Origin: Bacteroidetes bacterium UBA4416
GTDB lineage: Bacteria > Bacteroidota > Bacteroidia > B-17B0 > Aurantibacillaceae
Direction of reading: 5' to 3'
Assembly (NCBI GenBank): GCA_002390745.1
Contig: DGQK01000001.1
Coordinates: 151,350 to 215,349, forward strand
Length of the DNA: 64,000 nt
Positions 1-8,532 of the stretch are shown piece by piece (position 1 is the first letter of the stretch; each line of letters begins with the position of its first letter). Under the pieces are notes generated by a model. It did no database searches. It was not told the origin of the DNA and was given only the letters and a program-made list of their open reading frames with translations. The translations under genes and the position numbers were made by a program.

Positions 1-1573
1 CGATCTGCGCACCGCCTTGCTGGTACTGGTTAAGAATAGCGCTGATGGTCGTTGGCGAGCCCTGGATGGCTGTGCGTTGTAAATAATGAAATACGCCACG
101 CTTACCGCCCATTTCTTCGCCGCCACCGGCCCTGCCCGGCCCACCGTGAACCAGCATCGGCATCGGGGAACCATGCCCCGTGCTTTCCTTGGCGCATTCG
201 GCGTTGAGCACTAAAATGCGTCCATGCATACATGCCGCGCCAATCGTGTACTGGCGGGCAATGCTGTTGTCGGCCGTTACGATAGAGCTCACCAGGGAGC
301 CTTTGCCCATTTTGGAAAGCTCAATGGCCTCATCGATTGTCTTGTAAGGCATAATGGTACTCACAGGACCAAAGGCCTCCACGTTATGGCAATCTGTATT
401 GGTAAATGGCTTATCGTTGAAGAAAATGATCGGTGGCATGAAAGCCCCTTTGGTCTTGTCTGCGCCTTTCACTTCAAAGTTTTCGAAGCTGCCGATGATA
501 ATCTTCTGCGTTTTGGAAAGCAGCTCTACTTTTTCCTTCACTTCTATGAGCTGCGATTTTCCCGCCAGGGAACCCATGCGCACGCCTTCTACGTTCGGGT
601 CGCCGATCACGTTTTGCGCCAGGCGTTTCCCCAAAGCGATCTGCACATCTTCCACCATATTCTCCGGAACAATGATGCGACGCACAGCCGTACATTTCTG
701 GCCGGCCTTCGTCGTGATCTCGCGCGACACTTCCTTGATGAAAATATCGAACTCCGGCATCGCAGGCGTCACGTCCGTTCCAAGCACGCAGCAGTTCAGG
801 GAATCCGCCTCCATGTTGAAGTGCACCGCCTCCTGCAATAAGCGCGGGTGGGCTTTCAGCATTTTTCCGGTAGAGGCTGAGCCCGTAAAGGTCACAACAT
901 CCTGGCTCTCCACGTGATCGAGGATACCGTTGGCGCTACCGCAAATCAATTGCAGGGCACCTTCCGGTAAAATGCCGGAAGCGATGATTTCTTTCACAAC
1001 CGCTTCCGTTAAGAAAGAGGTCAGGGCGGCAGGCTTCACAATTGCCGGCACACCGGCCAGCCAGTTAACAGCCACTTTTTCGAGCATGCCCCATACCGGG
1101 AAGTTAAAGGCATTGATATGAATGGCCACACCTTCCTTCGGCACACAGATGTGGTGGCCGATAAAGGTATTGTTCTTGGAAAGCTTCGCCACATCGCCAT
1201 CATAGCAAAAGGTTTCGTCGGGGAACTGTCGGCGGAGCGAGGCGTAGGTAAATAAATTCCCGATACCACCTTCGATGTCCACCCAGCTATCGGCGCGCGT
1301 GGCACCTGTGGCCCAGCTCACTTTATAAAAAATCTCTTTTTTGCTCTGTAAATGCAGGGCCAGCGCTTTCAGCATGAGGCCGCGCTCCTGAAACGTCATT
1401 TTGCGCAGCTTCGGGCCGCCGACTGTGCGGGCATAGTCGCACATTTTTGCAAAATCCAGGCCTTTGCTGCTGGCGGTAGCCACTACCTCGCCTGTAATGG
1501 CGTTATATAAATCCTGTCCGTTATCTGCTCCGGCCACCCATTGGCCTACAGCATAGTTCTGTAATTTGTTCAT
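1..1573 (-). CDS. paaZ: PaaZ, oxepin-CoA hydrolase / semialdehyde dehydrogenase (3' end outside window)
   Basis: This is the N-terminal aldehyde dehydrogenase part (about 524 codons) of the bifunctional phenylacetate ring-opening enzyme, which hydrolyses oxepin-CoA and oxidises the resulting semialdehyde with NADP. The translation follows E. coli PaaZ closely from the start (MNKLQNYAVGQW). It carries DSWVDIEGGIG, INAFNFPVWGMLEK, FTGSASTGK, the catalytic Glu region NMEADSLNCC, the catalytic Cys in AGQKCTA, and HGGPGRAGGGEEMGG. Full-length PaaZ is about 680 residues, so the C-terminal MaoC-like hydratase domain should lie beyond the left edge. The ATG at 1573 is chosen because it matches the family N-terminus. 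Other paa genes are not visible here. A candidate -7 element lies about 27 bases upstream. Confidence 0.95.
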   Translation of the reverse strand, partial: MNKLQNYAVGQWVAGADNGQDLYNAITGEVVATASSKGLDFAKMCDYARTVGGPKLRKMTFQERGLMLKALALHLQSKKEIFYKVSWATGATRADSWVDIEGGIGNLFTYASLRRQFPDETFCYDGDVAKLSKNNTFIGHHICVPKEGVAIHINAFNFPVWGMLEKVAVNWLAGVPAIVKPAALTSFLTEAVVKEIIASGILPEGALQLICGSANGILDHVESQDVVTFTGSASTGKMLKAHPRLLQEAVHFNMEADSLNCCVLGTDVTPAMPEFDIFIKEVSREITTKAGQKCTAVRRIIVPENMVEDVQIALGKRLAQNVIGDPNVEGVRMGSLAGKSQLIEVKEKVELLSKTQKIIIGSFENFEVKGADKTKGAFMPPIIFFNDKPFTNTDCHNVEAFGPVSTIMPYKTIDEAIELSKMGKGSLVSSIVTADNSIARQYTIGAACMHGRILVLNAECAKESTGHGSPMPMLVHGGPGRAGGGEEMGGKRGVFHYLQRTAIQGSPTTISAILNQYQQGGAQI

Positions 1574-1599
1574 AGATAGAGAAGTGGTTAATTAAGCAT

Positions 1600-1607
1600 T
1601 AAATATA
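1600..1607 (-). promoter_or_regulatory. candidate -7 element for paaZ
   Basis: On the minus strand this reads TATATTTA, a 7/8 match to the Bacteroidota -7 element TAnnTTTG, 27 bases before the paaZ ATG. No clear -33 TTG was matched, so this is a suggestion only. Confidence 0.35.
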
Positions 1608-1734
1608 GAAAAAATGAAGGAATTACAGGCATTATTTTGTAGCTGGTAAAACGCTGCGGTTCAGCTATGTAACCAACCTGTCCCTTCAGGAAAACAGGGC
1701 ATTCTCTTTTCGGTGTGGTGCAGTGGAAATAAAA

Positions 1735-1763
1735 AAATCCCGTTTGCATGGCAGACGGGATTT
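1735..1763 (-). terminator. intrinsic terminator downstream of the 1782-2918 gene
   Basis: A 9-bp perfect stem (AAATCCCGT / ACGGGATTT) with an 11-base loop is followed on the minus strand by a T-rich tract. It sits just past the stop of the gene ending at 1782 and before the paaZ promoter region. Confidence 0.8.
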
Positions 1764-1781
1764 GTTTAATGTTTTTTCGGT

Positions 1782-2918
1782 CTATTTGATCTTTTCGCAA
1801 CGCAGCTCTGTCCAGCGTGTATGAAACCCGTTGAAATACATGGCTTCCTGGTAAGCGCCGCCGCCTGCATAATCCTTTTGGATCTGGATGGAAACGTAAT
1901 AACAATGGCCATCTTTGCTGAAGCCCAGTGTCACCGGAATGGTTTTCCCCAGGATCACACCGTATTCATTCTTCCGGATCGACCAGTCCTTATCATCCAG
2001 GATCAGCTTTTTCAGACCTGCCGGATCGAAATCAATGGCAGGGCCGCTTTGTTTCACCACCTCCAGGATCTTCTTTTCGAGCTCAGCATCTTTATGCGCG
2101 GCTGCCGGAAAGGTAGCAGCATTGATCTCCGCTTCGGTACGTGCATTCCAGGCCTTGGTAATATTCATGGCACGCGACTTCATCATCGCCAGCATCTCCG
2201 TTCGTATTTTGGGGAGGTCGACAGCCTTGGCAGCTCCACGGTCGGTAACGTAAACGTCGCAAAAGGCCTTGCCTTCATCCAGCCCGTTTTCCACTTCATC
2301 CAGACTTTGTTTAAGAAAGGCCGTTGTCATCTCCTTCTTAAAAGGCACGCAGATGAGGCGGTACTCGCTCTTCGACACCTCACGCAAACCTACCAGGCAG
2401 TTCTGCCATTTCATCATCATAAAGCCATCCTTTACCCAACCCGTACCGGTGAAGGCAATTTTCCGCAGATAGGTTACCGGATCAGCATCCATGAATTGAA
2501 TGCTCCGCGAATTGGTCATTTCTTCGGGGAACATGCACATGTTGTATAGTGTGAAGTCGTTCATCTCCTTCAGGATCTCGTCTTCACCGGGACTCGGCGA
2601 CACTTTTGATACCAGGCCAACCACGCTGAGCGTTTTGGAATTATCATTGGATTTATAGTATTCCGACACTGTGCCCTGTATCACCAACGCCGAATAAAAG
2701 CCGTTGTCCTCCAGGATCTTTTTCTGATGGTCCTCTACCTGCTCTACCGTTACATCGCCCTGGGCGGCGGATTCTCCGGGAGAAGAGGAAGTTGCATGGC
2801 TTGTTGCATTGCCTGCTTTTTGCCTCACTTTATTTGCCATATTTCCTATTTGTGCCTGCACGCCGCAAGCGAACAGCACAGACATGGCGATCAGTACCTG
2901 CTTCAGATTTTTTTTCAT
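1782..2918 (-). CDS. secreted protein of unknown function, 378 aa
   Basis: The product begins with a Sec signal peptide (MKKNLKQVLIAMSVLFACGVQAQ). The ATG at 2918 is preferred over an upstream in-frame start (2963) because it places this signal at the N-terminus. The mature part starts with a polar Ser/Gly/Ala stretch and continues as a mixed alpha/beta protein with no catalytic motif I recognise. It is probably periplasmic or surface-exposed. It ends 20 bases before a strong terminator and looks monocistronic, divergent from the MBL gene at 3085. I cannot assign a family. Confidence 0.8.
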   Translation of the reverse strand: MKKNLKQVLIAMSVLFACGVQAQIGNMANKVRQKAGNATSHATSSSPGESAAQGDVTVEQVEDHQKKILEDNGFYSALVIQGTVSEYYKSNDNSKTLSVVGLVSKVSPSPGEDEILKEMNDFTLYNMCMFPEEMTNSRSIQFMDADPVTYLRKIAFTGTGWVKDGFMMMKWQNCLVGLREVSKSEYRLICVPFKKEMTTAFLKQSLDEVENGLDEGKAFCDVYVTDRGAAKAVDLPKIRTEMLAMMKSRAMNITKAWNARTEAEINAATFPAAAHKDAELEKKILEVVKQSGPAIDFDPAGLKKLILDDKDWSIRKNEYGVILGKTIPVTLGFSKDGHCYYVSIQIQKDYAGGGAYQEAMYFNGFHTRWTELRCEKIK

Positions 2919-3052
2919 AAGATGAATTAAGATGCGCAAATATACACTCAGGTGCCGTATCATTCTGCTTCTGATGAGCAGCTGTGAGAAAAAAATGAAT
3001 ACGCGTCCTTACTTCGTGTACAGGTGTTTCTCCGGATGTTCGCAATAGTTAG

Positions 3053-3060
3053 TATCTTTA
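3053..3060 (+). promoter_or_regulatory. candidate -7 element upstream of the MBL-fold gene
   Basis: TATCTTTA is a 7/8 match to the Bacteroidota -7 element, 25 bases before the ATG at 3085. Confidence 0.4.
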
Positions 3061-3084
3061 AGCCCTTAGAAAGCCTGTTACATC

Positions 3085-3960
3085 ATGAACCTCACTCTAA
3101 GCGGCTATTCGACCGCCCTGTTTTCCACCTGGTACTTTATCGAAGAGCTGGGCTTATTGTTTGATTGCGGGGATGGCCTGAGCTCTGCCCTGCTCCACAA
3201 AAGCAGGAAGATCGACCAGGTATTTATTTCGCATGCCGACAGGGACCACCTCACGGGATTATTGCAATTCAACCAGCTCAATGCGCGGGAAAATGCACCG
3301 GTGATCCACTACCCAAAGGACTCCGGCTCCTTCCCGGCGCTCCGCGATTTCTCTGTAAAGTTTGATCCGCATGTGAAAGGAACGGTCTGGAAGCCGATAC
3401 AGGATAAGGACCGGATCTGGATAAGGAAAGACATTTATGTAGAAGCTATCCGCAACAACCACGTGGCATGCGACGCCCATGTTCACAAAAGCCTGGGCTA
3501 TAAAGTCGTGCAGGTAAAATCGAAGTTGAAAGAAGAATATGTGGCCCTCAGCGGACAGGAGATCAGGGAAGCGATCGAACGCCTGGGAAAAGCCGCTACA
3601 CATACCGATATGGAAACCATCCTGCTTTCGTATAGCGGCGATACACCCTGCGAAAATTTTGAGCACTGGAATAATTCCAAAATCCTGATCCACGAAGCCA
3701 CCTTTATCGGCAGTGTGGAAGGCAAGCAGATCCAGGCACACGGCAACAGGCATAGCTACCTGGAAGAGGTGATCAAAGCCGTAGCGGACATCACGATCGA
3801 GTGCCTGATCTTAGGGCATTTTTCCTCCCGCTATTCGGACGAGCAGATCGATAGCGCGATTGTAACGCTTTGTAAAACACACGGCATCGGCATTCCTGTG
3901 TACAGAATGTTGCCGGGAAGGATCGTGAAGAACATTCTGGCCGGGGAGAAAATTTATTAG
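3085..3960 (+). CDS. MBL-fold hydrolase, RNase Z-like
   Basis: A 291-residue metallo-beta-lactamase-fold protein of the RNase Z/ElaC-like branch, predicted cytoplasmic. Visible motifs: FDCGDG near residue 27, the metal-site segment SHADRDHLTG near residue 50, SYSGDTP near 195, HEATF near 215, and a C-terminal GHFSSRYSDEQ that resembles the RNase Z end motif. The canonical HxHxDH is HADRDH here, so the second His ligand is Asp. That makes a true tRNA 3'-endonuclease role uncertain; a related phosphodiesterase activity is possible. The following NTF2-like gene starts 22 bases downstream, so the two may be co-transcribed. Confidence 0.85.
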   Translation: MNLTLSGYSTALFSTWYFIEELGLLFDCGDGLSSALLHKSRKIDQVFISHADRDHLTGLLQFNQLNARENAPVIHYPKDSGSFPALRDFSVKFDPHVKGTVWKPIQDKDRIWIRKDIYVEAIRNNHVACDAHVHKSLGYKVVQVKSKLKEEYVALSGQEIREAIERLGKAATHTDMETILLSYSGDTPCENFEHWNNSKILIHEATFIGSVEGKQIQAHGNRHSYLEEVIKAVADITIECLILGHFSSRYSDEQIDSAIVTLCKTHGIGIPVYRMLPGRIVKNILAGEKIY

Positions 3961-3982
3961 CTCATTACTTTAAAACACACTG

Positions 3983-4354
3983 ATGAACCAAAAAGAAAAT
4001 ATCCAACAAGCCATCACTGATTTTGTCAAAGGCGGCGACACCAGCGACATCAACCTATTGGAAAAGGTTTTGCATCCTGAGTTCAGGATTACTAATAATG
4101 GCTTCATGGGCAAACCGGGAATTACAATCATCGACAGGGAAACCTACTTATCGAACATTAAAGCCGGAATTTTTGGCGGCTTGCCAAGAACCATGATCAT
4201 TGAAAACATTGACGAAAGCGGGAATATTGCGATGGTGAAGCTCAGGCTCGAAAGTTCAGAGAACTACTTTGTTTCCTACAACTCTATGGTGCTGGATACA
4301 GACAATGCCTGGAAGCTCATCAATAACATGGCGGTAGTGGATGCTAAGAAATAA
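3983..4354 (+). CDS. NTF2-like / lumazine-binding-type small protein
   Basis: 123 residues with the cone-shaped NTF2-like pattern: an N-terminal helix (NIQQAITDFVKGGD), a LHPEFRI strand, then ITIIDRETYLSNIKAG and a C-terminal sheet ending in WKLINNMAVVD. This matches the Bacteroidota putative lumazine-binding/SnoaL-like group. No signal peptide is present, so it is presumably cytosolic. The substrate is unknown. The gene lies 22 bases after the MBL hydrolase. Confidence 0.75.
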   Translation: MNQKENIQQAITDFVKGGDTSDINLLEKVLHPEFRITNNGFMGKPGITIIDRETYLSNIKAGIFGGLPRTMIIENIDESGNIAMVKLRLESSENYFVSYNSMVLDTDNAWKLINNMAVVDAKK

Positions 4355-4402
4355 GCGCTCATACGGCAAAGCACCGTTGACACAAAACAGTCGGTATAAG
4401 AA

Positions 4403-4780
4403 ATGGCAATAGCTCCTGATCATAAAAAAATAATCATTGCCGGTGTGATTCCTCATAAGACAGGTTCAGAAGACCGGCTTCATGAGTTGGAATCTTACCT
4501 TAAAGCCAATGGAGGAAGTATCGTGGGGCGTGTCATCCAAAAAAGAGGCGTATCCAGAAGTACAAAACCCGGAGGCTCAAAACAGATGCACCAGCCTTTG
4601 GATCCTGCAACATACATAGGCAAAGGAAAGGCCCTGGAGCTTAGGAAACTTTGCGATGAAACAGCATGCGACCTGGTTATTTTCATCAATCCATTAAGCA
4701 ATAGCCAGGTAAAAAACCTGGAAGAATTAACTTTCTGCAACGTTGTTCTTGCGTCCAGCTATTTACCCCTGAACAGCTGA
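4403..4780 (+). CDS. stand-alone HflX N-terminal domain (no GTPase domain)
   Basis: The 125 residues match the N-terminal nucleotide-binding-like domain of the ribosome-associated GTPase HflX: IIAGVIPH, LHELESYLKANGGSIVG, VIQKRG, PATYIGKGKALELRKLC and ACDLVIFINPLSNSQVKNLE. The protein stops at the point where HflX would continue into its helical linker and G domain. No Walker A or NKxD motif follows in any frame up to the next gene at 4948. It is either a truncated hflX or a domain kept alone, for instance as a ribosome-binding or regulatory factor. A full hflX elsewhere in the genome would be expected. Confidence 0.8.
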   Translation: MAIAPDHKKIIIAGVIPHKTGSEDRLHELESYLKANGGSIVGRVIQKRGVSRSTKPGGSKQMHQPLDPATYIGKGKALELRKLCDETACDLVIFINPLSNSQVKNLEELTFCNVVLASSYLPLNS

Positions 4781-4947
4781 ATCATTCCTGCATACGTCCT
4801 AAATTGGTCTGCATTCAACCAAAATTTTCCCTCGACCCGTGTATTTGAAAAGCATAAAAAATTAAATATATTTGAGACAACGCGAAGAAGCAGTTTCCTT
4901 GCACCAACCGGTTTCCAGCTATCTTTATCCATGCTTGTAATTTAACT

Positions 4948-6090
4948 ATGAAGAACACCATACATCCGTACCTTGCCTTATTATGCCTTCTCCTGATCAT
5001 ACAAAGCAGCTATTCTCAGGAAAACCGGCCGGTGATAAAAGCAAGCTCTAAGCTAATGGATATCAAAGAAGGAGAGGTTCTGAGGAAAGGCTCGTGGACC
5101 ATCGTGCCGGAAGCCAAACCCGATGTGTACAAAACTTCGGCAAAAAGAGTGACTTTCTATTCCGACCTGGAAAATATCTCCTTTAAGATCAATCCAAAGG
5201 TCGGCACTTACAATTTCATCGTGCTGCTCAACGGGAAAGACTCTGCCTGGACACAGATACAATACCAGGAGCCTTTTCTGAAAAAACTGAAAGGGGCTAA
5301 AAAATACAATCCGTCTGATGCGCGCTATGTACCCAAATTTAGCTATCAACCGTCAGACAATCCTCAACTGGCAAAGATCAGGAAGGACCTGAGCCTGGAC
5401 TCCATCGCGGGTACGGGAAATGAAATTTCTCAAATCCTGAATCTTTTGCACTGGGTTCATAACACCATCAGGCACGATGGGTCCAGTGATAACCCGGATG
5501 TGAAAAATGCTTTAGGGATCATCGGCGCCTGCAAATCGGGCAACCGTGGTGTGAATTGCCGCATGATGGCAACTGTGCTGAACGACTGTTACCTGGCTAT
5601 GGGCATCAAATCGCGGCACATTACCTGCATGCCAAAAGAAGCTGAGTTCGACGATTGCCACGTGATCAATATGGTATACAGCAAAGACCTCCGGCGATGG
5701 ATCTGGATCGACCCGACCTTTGACGCTTACGTCATGGATGAAAAAGGTGAGCTGCTCGGCCCTCGTGAAGTGCGCGAGCGCCTGATCAACGACAAACCAC
5801 TTATCCTGAATCCGGATGCCAACTGGAACAAGAAAAACTCTCAAACCAAAGAAGACTACCTGGATAACTACATGGCCAAAAATTTGTACCGCCTGCAAAC
5901 ACCTTTGGTAAGCGAATACGATCTCGAAACCGGGAAAACCGGGAAAGAAATCATTTACGTGGAATTGCTGCCCCTCGATGGCCTTGAACAGGAACCTCAG
6001 GTAGTAGAGAAGCTGGAAAAAGCAACCGGCGTCAAGTTTAAGATTTATAAAACCAATAATCCGGATGCATTCTGGACAAAACCAGAGTAG
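4948..6090 (+). CDS. exported transglutaminase-like protein
   Basis: 380 residues with a Sec signal (LALLCLLLIIQSSYSQE). The papain/transglutaminase-like core is visible: Cys in RGVNCRMMATVL, His in DDCHVINMVYSKD, and Asp in WIWIDPTFDAYV, in the order and spacing of the catalytic triad. The region before it is beta-rich and may bind a partner. The likely location is the periplasm or outer surface, where such domains act as peptidases or amide-forming enzymes. The next lipoprotein gene begins 55 bases downstream and may be in the same transcript. The natural substrate cannot be told from sequence. Confidence 0.85.
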   Translation: MKNTIHPYLALLCLLLIIQSSYSQENRPVIKASSKLMDIKEGEVLRKGSWTIVPEAKPDVYKTSAKRVTFYSDLENISFKINPKVGTYNFIVLLNGKDSAWTQIQYQEPFLKKLKGAKKYNPSDARYVPKFSYQPSDNPQLAKIRKDLSLDSIAGTGNEISQILNLLHWVHNTIRHDGSSDNPDVKNALGIIGACKSGNRGVNCRMMATVLNDCYLAMGIKSRHITCMPKEAEFDDCHVINMVYSKDLRRWIWIDPTFDAYVMDEKGELLGPREVRERLINDKPLILNPDANWNKKNSQTKEDYLDNYMAKNLYRLQTPLVSEYDLETGKTGKEIIYVELLPLDGLEQEPQVVEKLEKATGVKFKIYKTNNPDAFWTKPE

Positions 6091-6145
6091 ACCTACAATC
6101 AACAATACAGGCCTTTGAACACAACTAACCGTCAAAAATAAACAG

Positions 6146-7030
6146 ATGAAACTATTCTTACTGACCGGAACCTTTTTAGCAGCCCTTCTTCTCAGCTCAT
6201 GTGAGTTCCATCAATCTACGGAGAAAGACCTTATTACCGGCGCTTATACTCGAGGTGACGGTTTAGGCTACGAAGATATCGTTCTAAAAATAAATGACAA
6301 AGCAGAGAAAAGAAACACCTTCGTTTTCGGTGAAAAAGTGCTCTTTGAATTTAATAATATGACAGGTTTCAACCAGCAAAACAACAAAGCCTTCCCTGCT
6401 CTATCCATGTGCATTATTAAAAATGAAAAAGACACGGTATCATCTTATCCGAATTTGCTTGACGACATAAGCGAGGGAACCGACTTATATCCTTTACGCC
6501 TCGAGGCTAATTTCACGGCCACTATGCCTCATAAAAATAATGAGAAATATAAGTTACATGTCAGAATCTGGGACACGAAAGGGAAAGGAAACCTTGTTTA
6601 TGAGTTCCCCTTTACGATAAAAGAAAACAAGTCGCTTAACATTATCGCGGACCGTATGGAGTATACCAGCATTTATTTATGGAATGAAAGTCTTAAAAAA
6701 ATGCTGGTTGATAAAAAAGTGAACCGGAACGATGAGCTCATGCTTTTGCTAAACGGGATCAATGGCCTGGAAATAAAGAACGGCAAAGTATACCCCGTTC
6801 TATCTCTTGAATTGGAAGATAGCGAGGGAAAAAAGATTATTTCCAATCCCAATATCCTCAGCGACTATGAATCGGAAGGAATAAGTCCCGAAATTTTAAA
6901 AGCCCAGGTTCCTGTAACCCTCACATTCTCTAAAGGACAACTACATAATCCTTATAAATTAATAGCAATAGTAAAAGATCAAAACTCATCCAAAAAAATA
7001 ACGGTAGAAACAGAATTAGAGATATACTAA
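6146..7030 (+). CDS. lipoprotein of unknown function
   Basis: 294 residues with a clear lipobox (LFLLTGTFLAALLLSSC, lipidated Cys near residue 19). Two halves resemble each other: each has a strand followed by an F/L-rich segment, MTGFNQQNNKAFPALSM versus INGLEIKNGKVYPVLSL, then a DD/SNP loop (YPNLLDDISEG versus SNPNILSDYESEG). This suggests an internal duplication of a beta-sandwich domain. It is probably anchored in the outer or inner membrane. No enzymatic motif is visible. Confidence 0.8.
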   Translation: MKLFLLTGTFLAALLLSSCEFHQSTEKDLITGAYTRGDGLGYEDIVLKINDKAEKRNTFVFGEKVLFEFNNMTGFNQQNNKAFPALSMCIIKNEKDTVSSYPNLLDDISEGTDLYPLRLEANFTATMPHKNNEKYKLHVRIWDTKGKGNLVYEFPFTIKENKSLNIIADRMEYTSIYLWNESLKKMLVDKKVNRNDELMLLLNGINGLEIKNGKVYPVLSLELEDSEGKKIISNPNILSDYESEGISPEILKAQVPVTLTFSKGQLHNPYKLIAIVKDQNSSKKITVETELEIY

Positions 7031-7129
7031 GCTAGCCGCTCTGTCCCTTTGTGGCGATATTTGTCAGGCTCAGGGATGCTGACATTTGAAAAAACGATCG
7101 CTCTCTCTCTGGTCTTAAACTGTGGCACC

Positions 7130-7705
7130 ATGCAAAACGACTTACTAAAATATTTACCCGGCCTTGACACCCTTCCGGAAGCGGAAGCCAGAGAAATTGC
7201 TGCGCAAATTCCGGTGGAGTCTTACCAGAAAGGGACACTGCTTTTGAAAGCGGGCGAGGTCTCTTACATTTGCTATTTTGTCCTGAAAGGCTGCATCCGC
7301 CAATACAGCATGATCGATGGTGAAGAAAAAACAATTGCTTTTTACACCGAACAGCAGGCCGCCATCCCCTTTACAAGCTATACGCAACAAGTGCCCTCTG
7401 CTCATTACCTCGTATGTGCAGAAGATTGCCTGCTTGTGGTGGGTGATATGAGCCAGGAACAGGACATGTATGCACGCTACCCGAAGCTGCTGGCTATTAC
7501 GCGTAGCATGATGGAACAGGACTTCGGCAAAACCCAGGAAGCCTTCAGCCGCTTCATCAGCTCCTCGCCCGAAGAACGCTACCTTAATTTAATGGACACC
7601 CGCCCGGAACTCTTTCTCCGTGTGCCTCAGCACCAGATTGCCAGCTACCTGGGTATGGCGCCCGAATCGCTCAGCAGAATCCGGAAACGAACCATTAAAA
7701 AATAA
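7130..7705 (+). CDS. Crp/Fnr-family transcription regulator
   Basis: 191 residues from the ATG at 7130 (MQNDLLKYLPGL). An upstream in-frame start at 7049 would add unlike sequence. The N-terminal cyclic-nucleotide-binding-like fold is visible (QKGTLLLKAGEVSYICYFVLKG, GEEKTIAFYTE). The C-terminal winged helix ends VPQHQIASYLGMAPESLSRIRKR, which is the recognition-helix pattern of this Bacteroidota Crp group. The cAMP-contact Glu/Arg signature is not evident, so the ligand is unknown. A weaker relative sits at 10133-10720. Confidence 0.9.
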   Translation: MQNDLLKYLPGLDTLPEAEAREIAAQIPVESYQKGTLLLKAGEVSYICYFVLKGCIRQYSMIDGEEKTIAFYTEQQAAIPFTSYTQQVPSAHYLVCAEDCLLVVGDMSQEQDMYARYPKLLAITRSMMEQDFGKTQEAFSRFISSSPEERYLNLMDTRPELFLRVPQHQIASYLGMAPESLSRIRKRTIKK

Positions 7706-7788
7706 TTCCATTTATATTTCATACCTTTAATTCTGTGAAGGATTCAAATTTTGCGATGGCATACCTGGGTCTTTGACAGTTAACAGAA

Positions 7789-8523
7789 ATGAAAACCTAC
7801 ACAGCCCTGCAAATCGGGGACTACCACACCAATTACTGCGAGGATTATTTAGTTACGGTAAGCATCGGCTCCGACAAGTTGCTGTGCGCGGTTATGGACG
7901 GCTGCACCAACGGCACCGACTGCTACTTTATTTCCACCCTCGTTGGAAAGCTCTTGCGAAAAATTGCCAAAGAAAAAAGTTACCGGGAGCTGTATGCTCC
8001 TGAGCCGGACAAAAACATCGAGGATGCCCTGAAATCGATCTTGCAGGAATTATTTTCGGAATTAAAGCAGCTGAAAAATCAATTGATGCTGGAACCCAAT
8101 GAGCTGCTGACAACGCTCATCCTCTTGCTCTACGACCAAAAAAGCGATGAGGGCCTGGTTGTGGTGATTGGCGATGGCTTCGTCAGCATCAATGGGCAAG
8201 CCACGGAATTCGACCAGGAGAATAAGCCTGATTACATCGGTTTTCATCTGTCGGAAGATTTTGAAACCTGGTACCGGCAACAGAAACAAAAAATCTATTT
8301 CCGGGAGCTGAACGATGTGAGCATTGCGACCGATGGCATCTTTATGTTTTCGGAAGTCATCAAAACAGAAGAGAATGGCGTTATAGACCCTGTAGACTTC
8401 CTCGTAAACAACCGGGAACAGCAGGAAAACCCGGAAATGCTCTCCGGGAAACTCAAAGCCCTGGAACGCCGTTTTGGTTTAAAGCCTACAGATGATCTTG
8501 CATTGATCCGGATCATCCGTTAA
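7789..8523 (+). CDS. PP2C-like protein phosphatase
   Basis: 244 residues with the PP2C (PPM) order of metal-binding motifs: CEDYLVTV and LLCAVMDGCTNG near residues 18-40, VVVIGDGFVSING in the middle, SIATDGIFMFSE, and the terminal DDLALIRI. The usual RxxxED and GDSR segments are altered (GDGF), so it belongs to a divergent short group. It is presumably cytosolic and dephosphorylates Ser/Thr. No kinase partner is adjacent. It ends 9 bases before the next gene, whose promoter overlaps its stop codon. Confidence 0.8.
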   Translation: MKTYTALQIGDYHTNYCEDYLVTVSIGSDKLLCAVMDGCTNGTDCYFISTLVGKLLRKIAKEKSYRELYAPEPDKNIEDALKSILQELFSELKQLKNQLMLEPNELLTTLILLLYDQKSDEGLVVVIGDGFVSINGQATEFDQENKPDYIGFHLSEDFETWYRQQKQKIYFRELNDVSIATDGIFMFSEVIKTEENGVIDPVDFLVNNREQQENPEMLSGKLKALERRFGLKPTDDLALIRIIR

Positions 8524-8528
8524 CTTTG
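8498..8528 (+). promoter_or_regulatory. Bacteroidota-type promoter for the 8533 gene
   Basis: A -33 TTG (8498-8500), a 20-base spacer and a -7 TAACTTTG (8521-8528) match the TTG...TAnnTTTG consensus. The ATG at 8533 is only 4 bases past the -7 box, implying a nearly leaderless mRNA. Confidence 0.6.
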
Positions 8529-8532
8529 AAAG

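Noticed and set aside
224..917. Long plus-strand frames inside the paaZ region
   Set aside because: The minus strand encodes a clear PaaZ match across the same bases, so these are shadow frames.
1588..1905. 105-codon open frame on the minus strand overlapping the terminator and the end of the secreted protein gene
   Set aside because: It runs through a terminator stem and overlaps the signal-bearing gene in another frame; no family resemblance.
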